Shown here: positions 48,901 to 60,800 of the stretch, in pieces
How the letters are laid out: the number at the start of each line of letters is the position of its first letter
Numbering within the stretch: position 1 is the first letter of the stretch
DNA from: Planococcus citri
Taxonomy: Eukaryota > Arthropoda > Insecta > Hemiptera > Pseudococcidae
Assembly: GCF_950023065.1 (NCBI RefSeq)
Contig: NC_088680.1
Location: 43,760,559 to 43,824,558 of the forward strand
Direction: 5' to 3'
DNA length: 64,000 nucleotides
Program-made: the position numbers and the translations under genes
Notes under the pieces: model-generated
Told to the model about the DNA's origin: nothing
Seen by the model: only the letters and a program-made list of their open reading frames with translations
The model's database searches: none

Positions 48901-50044
48901 AAAGTACATTGCACTTTGTGTGCAGCCGTCCAGTGTGACCATAATACACGAGCATGTATTACATGTACAAGTACATTATATGTATCGTATCCTATAGCTA
49001 GTTTACTATCGTTATAATTTGTCTCCATGTTGTGTAAAAACGTCTCTGTCTATACCATTACCTATACGGCGTTAATCACAATCACAAACTTAGTGGTACG
49101 TAAAATGGATTGGATATAAGATACTTGTACATCCCTCGGTAACTGTAGCTGTTTGATTCGAGTAAATTGCACTGCGAAGTGCGAAGACTACGACGTCGAA
49201 AAAAATATATAATATTCTCGAAAAAGGGGATGAAATTTTGCGCTTCATTAATGAAACACGATGTCTGCATCGTCGCAGAATTAATCAATTTCACTAATAG
49301 ACTTGACATCTGAGAGTCCTTTTAACTCTTGTCTTGTCTCCTTCTCTCGCTCTCTCAGTCGGTTGCTGGCGATGCTGGTGCTGTTACTATATACGATGTC
49401 AGTGATTTCTAACGTTCACAAATGGTCGCGTATCGCTTCATTAATTCCAAGCTTGTGTAATACGATGTTACCAAAGTGACTTTAAGTTTCTAGAATATAT
49501 TACCATAATGATACTCGTATCTGCTACGCAAAGGTGAGCGTACTCGAAAGCGTCGTCGTTGTTATCTTCGACTCTGTAATTACGTTATCGCGCTTCAGAG
49601 TCGTACAGAAACAGATCGAGATGAAGGTAGGCCTACGTACTCGTATAATCATCAAGAGCGCAAATACTGGCTCGATGCATATGGCTGCATGTCATCAATT
49701 CGTAGGTACGAGTATCAACAATTGTTTGTGCTGTAATGCTGTTGGTGGAGGTTGTGGAGGTACCTGTAAATCTCAGATTCGTGGATATTAAACGGGTTGA
49801 ACTTTTTCAAAATGGAATTTTAAGGTATTCAGCTCAATTTTTCGAAATTTTATTTTTACTCCATTTTTAAGGATTTTTAGAGTTTATAGAAAACTAATGA
49901 TGAATCTCGTCAAAGGCTTTACGTCAACTGGAAACGAATAAATTTGAATTCAATCAGTCAGTATTGGTTGCGAGGTCTCTCTACCTACAATATGTTTCAG
50001 TCATTTTATGAATACATATTTCCAATTCACTGTACAATTCTCCC
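45988..50044. other. non-coding stretch
   Basis: AT-rich, with G-runs at about 46788 and 47868 and a C-rich stretch at 47540-47610. Frames shorter than 90 codons show no recognisable domains, signal peptides or splice support. I see no gene. Confidence 0.45.
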
Positions 50045-50048
50045 TCTA

Positions 50049-51437
50049 GGGTTATTCCACGTCAATTGGACCAAGAAGTGGTAGGTGGGTTCGGCGATTT
50101 TTTTGAAATTTTTCCTGTGGAAAGACCTTCCGAAGGGATGACCAATGGCGCAAATCGCAGCCCTCTAGCTCATTTTTAACGGCAGCCAGGGGGTGTCAAA
50201 GTTTTCAGTGAACCTAAAATATCATCCATTTCAGCAGTGGATTGCTCGATAACCACGATACCTACAAAATGGAACTTTCCCCCATAGTTAGAGGTTTTGA
50301 AAGGCTTTTTGGTGATATCATAAAAATCAGTGTTGCCACTTTTTTTCGTACAAAAAATTAGCTCAAAAAGTTTCAAAACGTAATTTTCATATCGTTCCGA
50401 CTCTCAAAAATTCTGAAAAAAATATATTATGGACAACTGTTCATGCTGAACAACATATTAAAAAATTGGGATGGTAACTTGTAACAAAGTCGATTTAAAA
50501 TAATTTAAACTTTGCGAAAAAATGCGATTTTTTGATTTAAAACATGAAAAAAAGTTTTGATTGGTAAAGTTGACCCATTTGACCCCTATTTTCACGTATC
50601 TGTTGAAAAAGTTGAAAAAACCCCTTTCACTCAATAATAACTCATCACAAAAAAATCAAAGTTTGAAAAAATTCAATTTTCAATTTCAAACATCAAAAAA
50701 AGTTTAAATTTATTCAGTTGTCTTATTTTGACCACTTTCTGACGTATTTCATGAAAAAGTTGATAAAAATCTCACTCACGGCAAAAAAAATGAAATTTGC
50801 TTTTTTTTGAAATTTTTTGAATTTTGATTTTTTTGTGATGAGTTAATTTCACCGAGTGAAGGGGTTTTTTCAACTTTTTCAACCGATACGTAAAAATAGG
50901 AATCAAATGGGTCAACTTTACCAATCAAAACTTTTTTTCATGTTTTAAATCAAAAAATCGCATTTTTTCGCAAAGTTTAAATTTTTTTAAATCGACTTTG
51001 TTACAAGTTACCATCCCAATTTTTTAATATGTTGTTCAGCATGAACAGTTGTCCATAATATATTTTTTTCAGAATTTTTGAGAGTCGGAACGATATGAAA
51101 ATTACGTTTTGAAACTTTTTGAGCTAATTTTTTGTACGAAAAAAAGTGGCAACACTGATTTTTATGATATCACCAAAAAGCCTTTCAAAACCTCTAACTA
51201 TGGGGGAAAGTTCCATTTTTGTAGGTATCGTGGTTATCGAGCAATCCACTGCTGAAATGAATGATATTTTAGGTTCACTGAAAACTTTGACACCCCCTGG
51301 CTGCCGTTAAAAATGAGCTAGAGGGCTGCGATTTGCGCCATTGGTCATCCCTTCGGAAGGTCTTTCCACAGGAAAAATTTCAAAAAAATCGCCGAACCCA
51401 CCTACCACTTCTTGGTCCAATTGACGTGGAATGACCC
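50049..51437. mobile_element. 1.39-kb foldback element with about 640-bp near-perfect arms
   Basis: The left arm (about 50049-50690) and right arm (about 50800-51437) are almost perfectly inverted around a loop of about 110 bp. Termini read inward GGGT(T/C)ATTCCACGTCAA. TCTA is duplicated at 50045-50048 and 51438-51441. There is no transposase. Frames at 50176-50376 lie in an arm and are not genes. The high arm identity suggests recent origin or arm homogenisation. Confidence 0.85.
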
Positions 51438-51441
51438 TCTA

Positions 51442-53039
51442 GCAGAGGGGCCACGATTTTTAAAAAAGAAAATGAAACAGAGAGCAATTGAAAGTTGTCG
51501 ATATTGATTCTCAAAGTCGCGTTCACATGAATGCTTGACAGAAATGTAAATTTTGAGACAGGACAGTCGAGTGAATGATAAAATGAAGTGTTGAATCATT
51601 CAGCAAGTTGACGAATGACTTGAAACTTGGGTGTTGATTGAATGTTGATCCATAGAGAGAAATTTGGCGAAGCAATGGGGCTCCTTACTACTTGAAGGTT
51701 TGAATACTTACACCCATCCCATAATGGGCGTTTATGGATTGAAGACAAAAAAGTTGAATTTATTTGGTGTCGGCCTCATCATCAGAGTCTGAAGTCAGTT
51801 TTCAAATGAACAGAAATTACTTTGATTGGTTTCAGTGTTGATGTCACAAACAGGGGCGAAACTGGGCATTCTCGGGGGGGGGGGGGGGGGAGTAGTCAAT
51901 CGAAAATTTGCCGACTGATATGAGGAAAAAAATAACAATTTTTCCGAATAAAAAAGTATGACTTATAAAAAAAAATTCGTTTTCATTTTTCAATTTTTAG
52001 AAGTCTCAAACGTAGAATTTTTCATTTTGTAAAAAAAAATAGGCCGAGAGTATCGAGAGCAAACGCTTTAGAAAATTTCCGTTTTGAAAAATGAAAGAAG
52101 TGGTTGATTTTTTTGGCTTGAAAATTTCAGAATTTGATTATTTTTTAGAAATTTTAGTTTTGAAAAGAAAAGCTTTTTTGAGTTTGAATGATTGATTGAT
52201 TTTTAGAAAGTTTGATTTTGAAAAAGAAAAACCAACAGACCTGAACGAAACGAGCGAGGGCTGAAGTTTTCGAAAATTTATAATTCAAGTACCTTGTAAA
52301 TTATTACTTTGTTACAAGAAGTCAATTTCTTTATTACATTCGACATTTTCAAAAGTTAGGTAAGTACATAGGTACCTCTACCTAGAACAAGTATATTTTG
52401 TAGGTGCAGAAAAATTCAAACATAGAACAACTGTATTTAGCTTCGCTCGGGCAAAAGAATTAAAAAATGTGCTGTTGAAGTTCCATAAAAATCGGACAAT
52501 AAGTCTCTTTATTATAAGACTAAAATTTTTTTTAAATTTATTGACTTCGTCGACTCCCGGCAAAGTTGACAAATTTGCAGAATTGTTTAAGATTTGAAAA
52601 GTGGGGGGATAGGCCCCCCTTAATTGTTTTGGTACTGAAAATGCTGATTTTGAACCTTTTCCAACGCACCATGGTTGAAAGTACCGAAAACATTATTTTT
52701 AGCGCATTCAAGTGGAAAGATTCTTTTTGTAAGTTTATGTTTTCTTCAAATTTAAAACTTTAATTCTGGTACAATATTTTCCAAATCCATTATCTCGACC
52801 GGGCATCTTCGTAATTCGTTATAAGTTATCACTTGAAAATGGATAATATTTCTAAGCCGCTGCACAGAGATTCTCCCTTCCCCTCCCTTTCATTCTCCTT
52901 CCCACCACCTTTTGATAACGAGATTCTGAATGATTCGTGTGAATCGTTTGTAAACTATTTCTGAAGGTTTTAGAGAAAATGGGGAAGAATCTTGTGGAAC
53001 GAAAAAAATCAAATTTTGAATGGTAATACTGCCTAACAT
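51442..53039. other. non-coding stretch with G17 tract and dispersed-repeat units
   Basis: A run of 17 G lies at 51874-51890. At about 52030-52290 two units resemble the repeat in intron 5 of copy 5 (CGAGCGAGGGCTGAAG, then TTCGAAAATTTATAA), and CTTCGCTCGGGC lies at 52441. No gene is recognised. Confidence 0.45.
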
Positions 53040-53750
53040 GTTATTTGGAATCATTCACGAACGATTTCGAACTTATTATCCGAATGAATCACTCACCAAA
53101 GTTCTGTTTCGAATCCATTGAGCTATTCATAAACCGCCAGGATGCAATTTGAAATGAATCATTTGTGAACGAGCGCTTTATTTTTGGGAAGAATCTGTCA
53201 CAAACGACTTGATGAACTTTGAGGATATATTCCAGATCGAATCTTATGTGCGAAATGTGATTTTTAATCGAACGAATCATTCGTGAACGACTCGAAAGAG
53301 CCATATCATTTATCAAGGCGAACCGTTCACAAAAGTTCTATTTTTAACGCAATGAATCGTTCGTGAACGACTTGAAGAAATCGTATCGAAATAAATCTTG
53401 CGCAAAAGTTCAATTTCGATTCGAGTAAATCGTTCGCGAACGACTCAGCAAATATAATTTAGGATTAGGTGAATCATTCGTGAAGAAGTGCTCATTTTTT
53501 AAGGAAATTGTCTACGAACGAATGATTTTGTTGAAAAGAATCGTTTTTAAACGACTCAGAGTCTAAAGATAAGATCCGTTCCAGAACGAATCATATTGTA
53601 AGGAGTGCGATCTTGAGTCAAACGAATCATTCGCGAACGAGTGGTCATTTTTTGAGAGGAATGGTTTTTTAAATGACTTTTTGAAGAGATGGATTGAAAT
53701 TAATAATTCGTAGGAGTTTAATTTACGAGTGAGTCGTTCGTGAACGACTG
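53040..53750. repeat. dispersed GAATCATTCGTGAACGACT repeat
   Basis: At least eight copies of an imperfectly palindromic core (CGTTCGTGAACG type: near 53057, 53167, 53295, 53363, 53437, 53514, 53630, 53740), spaced 60-130 bp in degenerate units. It reads as an old satellite. Confidence 0.6.
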
Positions 53751-56700
53751 AGAGATTAAGCAAATAAAATTTGGGCGAAAATTTTGGAAATTTTGATAAT
53801 GTGTTAAAAAAATATCATTTAAAAGAACCTAGCTGATTTCGGGTTTGGTATTCATTTTTGGTTGAATTCCAAAATTGAGCTTCAAAGAGGGGATCAGAAT
53901 TACAAAATGTTCAAATTTGAATGTGGAATATCGAGGATTTCATTTTCGGGTCGTTTATTTCAGTTGTTGAATTCGTTCTATGGGCTCATTCAGAATCGAA
54001 GTCCTTCGATTCTCTCGATTCTGAATCGCCCCATCTCTGGTGGGAAAAATCGTCGTCTTGGCGATTATAATGATGGCGCAAGTAGTACTATACGTATGGT
54101 ACACTACATTCGCGTATAGGTTTTCGCCAGACTAGGTACACCTCTCGGATACACGTTGGAAATTTCTCATTTCAGTACGTTTTGAAATATGTTGCAGACA
54201 CATCACAGCGAGCGTACTCGATAGGACGAGGTACGAAGAGCGAGAAAAAAATTGTGTCGTTATTGGAATAGCCGGTTCGCTTTAACGTGAAATCATCGGT
54301 ACGTGAAATTTTCTTTTACGTTTCGAATAGCGTATTCGAAAACATTATTTGATACAGAGAGAAAATACTACATTCGCGAACCATTTCATTCGGAAGGAAA
54401 AAATTTTTCTCTCTCGAATTTGCGTCATTTTATTATATCTCGACATCTCTCGCATATGTCTGTTGATGATAGCAAATCATACCTAAGGGGTTCTTTTTTC
54501 GACCTTTCTTTCTTTTACGTAGGTACGTAAGTATAAGCTCTTCCATTTTTTTTCTTGTTTTTCTCTTTTGCGTTATATGTACTTTAATGAACTCCTTAAC
54601 ACGTGAATGTACAAGCCTGGTAGTTGGTAATGTACCTAAGGTTTTCCTATACGCCTACTGAGCCTGCTGTGTTGAAAGATGAGCAATGTCTCGCAGAGTC
54701 GGACTTTTGATAAGGCTACCGTGTTGGTGTTTTGTCGATTGTTTCCCAAACTTGTAATCGAGTCGAGAGGTGTCCGGTATATTATGATTAATCTGTTGGA
54801 AAGAGCTCTTAAAACCGATGTTGATTTTAATAGTATTCGTATTTGTTTTACGCTGCGACGCGCGACGTCGCCGCCGTCCTCTGCCTCTTTTTCTTCAGCC
54901 ATCCTCGAAGTCGATGGTGTCGGAAAAGACGCGTGAAATTAGCATAAATGGCGTTAATAGTGTAGTCGAGGTTTCCCATCATTAAATTTAATCATCGCGT
55001 CGTCGTCGTCCGTTATTCGTTCATTTCTCAGGTTACCAATTGTCTGGTGTGATTTTCTTGAAAAAAATTGTTCGATCCTTTGCCCCACAACAAACCAAAA
55101 TAGTAAACTGAGGTGAAAAAATGATCGATTTTTTCACATTTTTGGCTCTTTGATTTTCAAAAATTCACCAAAAATCAAAAAATGCAGCTTAACTGCTGAA
55201 ATTTTGGCAGGTGATTATTTTCTCATACTCTTTTGATTTGGCTTTATCGGGGTCAAAAATTTCATCTCCCTGTTGGGATAACTCCATTGTTAAAAAAAAG
55301 GGGAAATAATACTCTGGGTATCAGGATTTTGAAACGAACTGAAGGGAGGGGAGGAGGGGAAGTCCACTAACAGAGCTCAATAAAAATCTGCTGAATTTCC
55401 TCTTGCCAGTAAATTCAATGTTCACTTTTGAAAACTAAAATAATACTTTCGAAAAGTTGAATGTTCTAAACAAATCCAACATCTTTTATTTCACCATAGG
55501 TACGTTTTCGTTTTAGTTAAATGATTCATCAGCCGGTGTTAATGATCGATTCTCACACAGACGAGTTAATTTTATTATCGTACAACTTTCGTGTCGTCAA
55601 ATTAATCAAGGCGACTCATCGTTCTAAATTCTTCCCTCGTCGAAAACGACCTCCCTGTCTTCGAACCGGTTCACTGATGAAAAAAATTAACCGGAAATAT
55701 GACAATTAAACGGCTTCACATGGATGAGAATTTCCCTACTATTTCTCTCGTAGGTAGTATACTTACCTATAAGTATTTGTATCATACCAGTAAATGTATA
55801 GGTAGGCATTATAAAGAGTAGACGTACCTACTCGTGTGTCTCATCATCCTGTCTACTTCGATTTAAATTTTATGAACTATTCATGAACACGTTGTCGTCC
55901 TCTTACAACTCGCATCCATCGATGTTTTTCACATTAAATGAAGACATATTCTACAAAGACTGAGTAATATCCACAACACATTATCGTTCCTCAAGTTGAG
56001 CGTGCCTTTTCTATTTACTATGCAGTTATCATCTCGTACACATACTCGTACGTATAGTAATACTTAGCACTGCAATGCAACCGCGCCCACTTTAACGCTG
56101 CTATATCTTTGGATCGGCACCGAGAGTGGAGATTTTTTCACAATGCTACTTTCACTAGAAGTCTAGACGTGTTAAAAGCCCCCGAGCAAGCTAACGTTTC
56201 AATTTTTCGCGTAATACAACCTCTGCACCGATACTGAAAAAGGTTACTTTACGACCAACTTTTTAAAATATCCTACACTCGTACATCGACACTCACACAC
56301 ATACACTCATGAACATTTTATATGTCTTATATATTTTAAATCGTTGGTACTCTGCAAAAAGATCGTTTTAAAAACGCATCTCAGTTTCTTCGTATGTATC
56401 TGTGTAAGTTGGTTATCCGCGAGATGGCCGGTCGGTGTAGGTAGGTCTATAGGTATTCGGTTTCTAATCAACTTTCTGGTCTTGGTTGCTCGATTATGCG
56501 TGTAATAAAATCGAGAATGCAGCGTAGATTTGTAATACCTAGACCTACGCTACGTTCATTCATTCATACGAGTATTTAAATATCGTATCTGAGAAATGAT
56601 CTTCTTTACTGACCAATATAATTTGGAAAAAGATCAACTCAAAGATACTCGTACATCGGCGATCGCACGATCCTATTTCTGCCTAAGATTTTCAATGGAA

Positions 56701-56775
56701 ATTCCACGCTTTACTAGAAGATGGAAGCAATATTTTGCTGCAATTTTATCAGTTGTTGATAACTTATGATATTAT
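53751..56775. other. non-coding stretch
   Basis: A short hairpin with CGATTCTGAATCG and its inverse lies at about 53988-54030. Overlapping frames on both strands at 54636-54936 have no recognisable domain. I see no gene. Confidence 0.45.
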
Positions 56776-56779
56776 TTCT

Positions 56780-57668
56780 GGATCATCCCACGTCAATTTG
56801 ATCAAGAAGTGGAAGGGGGTGTGCGAGTTTTCTGGAAATTTTCCTGTGTAAGACTTTCCGAAAGGATGACTATGGCGCAAATCGCAGCCTTCTAGCACTT
56901 TTTTAAAGGCTGCTAGGGCCGCTAGGGGGTCTCAAAATTTTTAGTGAACTTGAAATATCATCCATTTCAGCAGTGGATTACTCGATAACCGCGATACCTA
57001 CCAAAATGGAACATTTTCCCATAGTTAGGGGTTTTGAAAGGCTTTTTGGTGATATAAAAATCAGTGTTGCTACTTTTTTTCGTACGAAAAATTAGCTCGA
57101 AAAGTTACAAAACGTAGTTTTCATATCGTTCCGACTCTCAAAAATTCTTTAAAAAATATATTATGGACCACTTTTTATGCTGAACATTATATTAAAAAAT
57201 TGAGATGGCGTTATTTCGTAAAGTTGATTTAAAAAAATTGAAAGTTTGCGAAAAAAATGCGATTTTTTTATTTAAAACATGAAAAAAAGTTTTGATTGGT
57301 GAAGTTGACCAATTTGACCCCTATTATCACGTATCCGTTGAAAAAGTTGAAAACCCCCTTCCTGTCGATAAAATGAACTCATCACAAAAAAATCAAAATT
57401 TGAAAAAATTCAATTTTCAATTCCTAACATCAAAAAAAGTTACAATTTATTCAGTTGCCTTATTTTGACCTCTTTCTGGCGCAATTTCACGAGAAAGTTG
57501 ATAAAAATTACACTCGTAACAAAAAATTGAAATTCGTTGATTTTTTGAATTTTTTCGAATTTTGATTTTTTTGTGATGAGTTCATTTCATCGTCTGAAAG
57601 GGTTTTTTCAACTTTTTCAATGGAATCGTAATAATAGAGGTCAAATGGGTCAACTTCACCAATCAAAA
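56780..57668. mobile_element. truncated relative of the 50-kb foldback element
   Basis: Begins GGATCATCCCACGTCAATTT and follows the left arm and loop of the 50049-51437 element with many substitutions, then about 150 bp of the right arm up to 57668, where a minisatellite replaces the rest. It is older and more diverged than the complete copy. Confidence 0.8.
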
Positions 57669-57832
57669 GTCTTCCTGTCTGACCTCTTCAGGTCATTGAA
57701 CCGTCTGTCTGACTTCCCAAGGCCGTCTGTCCACCCGTTTGTCTAGCCTTTTGAGGTCAGTGACTCGTCTGTCTGGCTTCCCAGGGTCGTTGAGTCGCCT
57801 GTCTGGCTTCTTAAGGTCATTGACCCGTCTGT
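57669..57832. repeat. 30-bp minisatellite
   Basis: About five units of the type CGTCTGTCTGGCTTCCCAGG plus GTCGTTGAGT, with 30-bp periodicity. On the minus strand they read as a 10-residue repeat (DRRVNDLKKP-like) in a short frame that is probably fortuitous. Confidence 0.75.
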
Positions 57833-60800
57833 ATTTTTTACCAATAACAAATAGAATTAGCATTTGACTCACCATTTCCACCATATTTTGGCATTACCTA
57901 CCTATAACTTCCGTTTGAGGCGACACAGGGGGCCGAGAGGGCAAGGGAACCAAAAATTGAACTACAAAAATTATTTGTACGCTTAACGTAGTATATTTCG
58001 CCAAATTACGTTTCTGAGTCTCGCCGTTTTCCATATGCACTATTTATAGGGTAAGGCACTCTCCGGGGGGGGGGGGGGAAGGACGATGGCTCCAATGGTG
58101 AAAATAGAAAGTCTGATCAATATTCATAAGCAGACATCATCATATTTTATCTCTGATTAAAACTCAATCCACAGGAATTGTTTTAAAATCGTAGACCCCC
58201 ACCCTCGAAGGGGAAAAGGAGCAGGAACCTGAGTTTCTCCCGGTTTTAAAAACTTCATTTTGTCCCTGAAATTCATCATACCGAAATTCACGCTTCTTTC
58301 ATCAAATGCAGTTTTCTCCTGAAGTTTAGCTATTTTGCCACTTTACTAATATGGCGATTTTTTATTTCACCAATTCTCTCCCTTCTTCGAAATTGATCAC
58401 CCTCTTTAAATTTCATCAAGAGAATAAGAAAATCGTGAAAAAATGAATTTGGTGAAGTCGCAGAAAGGAACTACTAAGTAGAAGCAATCTATTTACATGA
58501 AGCAATATTTACTTTAAATCGACATTTTCGGATTTTTGGGGGTTAGTACGAGAGGGAGAGGGGCAACACAAAAACTGTTGATATTTTTGAGTTCAACACG
58601 AAATTTTAACCCATTTTGATAGGTCACACGACCATTTTTGAAAAAAAAATTTCCAAGTTGGTATTTGATGAAAAGTCGTACTTACACAACTTTAAAAATC
58701 AATTACGACGAATTGTGTCGGTCGAATTTCGTGAATGTGGTGATTTTGGAAAGGTAAATGTGCAGTGTAACGGGATATGAAGGAAAAAATTGTCCACTCC
58801 GAATACAACAGGAACTAGGGCATGAAAACCTCAAAAAATGTGCAAAAATTGCGTTTAGGGTGGCATAACTTGTGATTTTGCAGGAGGTCGATAGAAAATT
58901 TTGTATTTTCAGCATCCCAAGATACCAGCCTATCCATCCCCTGGTCGAATTTTTTGTCCTCCCAACTAGGTCAAAAATATCCCTTTTTCGCCTCCCTCCA
59001 CCTTACGTGCTACCCAAAAATGTTTTCCTTCATTTTCGTAAATGCTTAAGTGGTACTAAATTTTGTAATTTGAAGGCAGTGCAAACTCCTGATTTCAAAT
59101 TTAGTAATTTAGAGACCATGCAAGCCCAATTAAGAATTTCGTAACTTCCAGTCCATGCGAATTCAGAAAATTTATTATTGTTTTTTCATAGTTCAGAGGC
59201 CATGCGAATTCTGAAAAATAGATTTTAGGGTTAAAAAAGAATGTTTGAAATGTAGTTGAATCATTGTACTGGGATTTCAGGTATGGCAATGAATTTTTTT
59301 TGTCTGAATAGGGTTGTCCCTAGGATAGAAAATGCAGCTGAAACTCGTTTTCTTTATCATCTGAAAAAATACTAAAAATTGGTATGAAAGTAGAATATGT
59401 ATGCTTCGAAATTGTACGTAATGAATTTATAACGTACGAGTAGGTATCAGAAAAGAGAAGGGGGGCTGAAAAGAAATTTGAAAAATCGACTATTTACTTC
59501 ATCTTATTCTGCGCTAGGTATAAGTAAGTAAGTATACCTGCAAACTTATTTGAATTGAACTTTGAAAAAATGTGCAAAACGATCACCTCCTATAAATACA
59601 GTTCTAACTATGAAACCCTTAATGTGAAATTTTATACCCAACATTCAGCAAGGAAATCCTGCATCGCAGCTCACCCAGAGACCCCAAAGTCATTTTTCCC
59701 TCCATTATCCACGCTCTATTGATAATTTTTTTCTTCAACACCACGACCTTTTTAATTAGAAATTGCAGTTCGAAATTCGCGCAAGTACACAGTACTTTGA
59801 CCTATGTTATGACGTTGGTCGATGCGTTCTCGGTACTTATTCGCGAAATGAGGAAGCGTTAAAGCGGAAAATGTGTTGCCATAAATGTCCAAATGAGTTA
59901 TGTTTTGTTTGTAGTATGAAAATCTAAAATACATTTCCGGTGGAGTACGTCGCGCCTCCTACACCCTCCTGTCACGCTAACTGCCGCTGGTTCGTGCTTC
60001 GCAGATGCCAAAGTACGCGAAAAAGTAACCATATCCGAGGTTTACGCGAAACATAATCCGGATTCGATGATGGCGTTTGCGAGACGAGTACGAGCACCGC
60101 GGCACCATCGAGTATTAAAGTACGTGGTGGTGTAAAATGTTGAGAATCCATAATGAAAAATTACGTTTCATTTCTAGAAAATGAAAGTTGTATGTAGTTT
60201 TCCCTCCTCACATTCGCTTTTTAAAGGGTTGTCGTGGGACGTGTTTTATTAGGAAAAATGTTGGAAAGCTTCCCCATTTTTACTTTTTTTTTTTCTACGG
60301 TTCAAAAATACGAGTACTTTACGAGTGAGTATAGTAGGTAGAGGACTAGAGGTACGTCGTTTACACCGTCTTCTCGGATATCATCGTAGAGCATTGACAA
60401 AGCTATACAGCATCTTGGCTAAGTTTTTAGCATTTTTTTCCCTCGCATTTTGTCGCAGATAAAATGCTCGTTTTTGCGAAACTGTGAGATTTTAATGATC
60501 TGTTGTGTGTGGAGGGGAGAAAGGGGAGAGGTATCTTCTTGGCGTGTTTGTTATAGGTTCTGATGATGAGGGGACAGTGAGTTGGATTGATGTGATTTCT
60601 ATGACTGCTTGAAAAATTCAAAATTTCCATGAGATGTGCTCCATGTTCTCTCGAGGGGTCACAAGAATTGTTAATTTGAGTTTTTAGGTTTGAATATATT
60701 TTTGTGGTGATTTTTTTTTGAAAGAGTTGGAGAAATTTTGATGTTTTTTTTTTCAAGATCTTTGAATTTTAAAAAAAAGTCTTTATTTTAAAGTTTGGAA

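Noticed and set aside
49534..49791. 85-aa plus frame with a Cys/Gly-rich end as a secreted peptide
   Set aside because: No signal peptide of normal form, no splice or homology support, and the Gly-rich end comes from a GGTGGAGG-type simple sequence.
50176..50376. 66-aa minus-strand frame in the foldback arm
   Set aside because: It lies wholly inside the inverted-repeat arm, is mirrored in the other arm, and has no recognisable domain.
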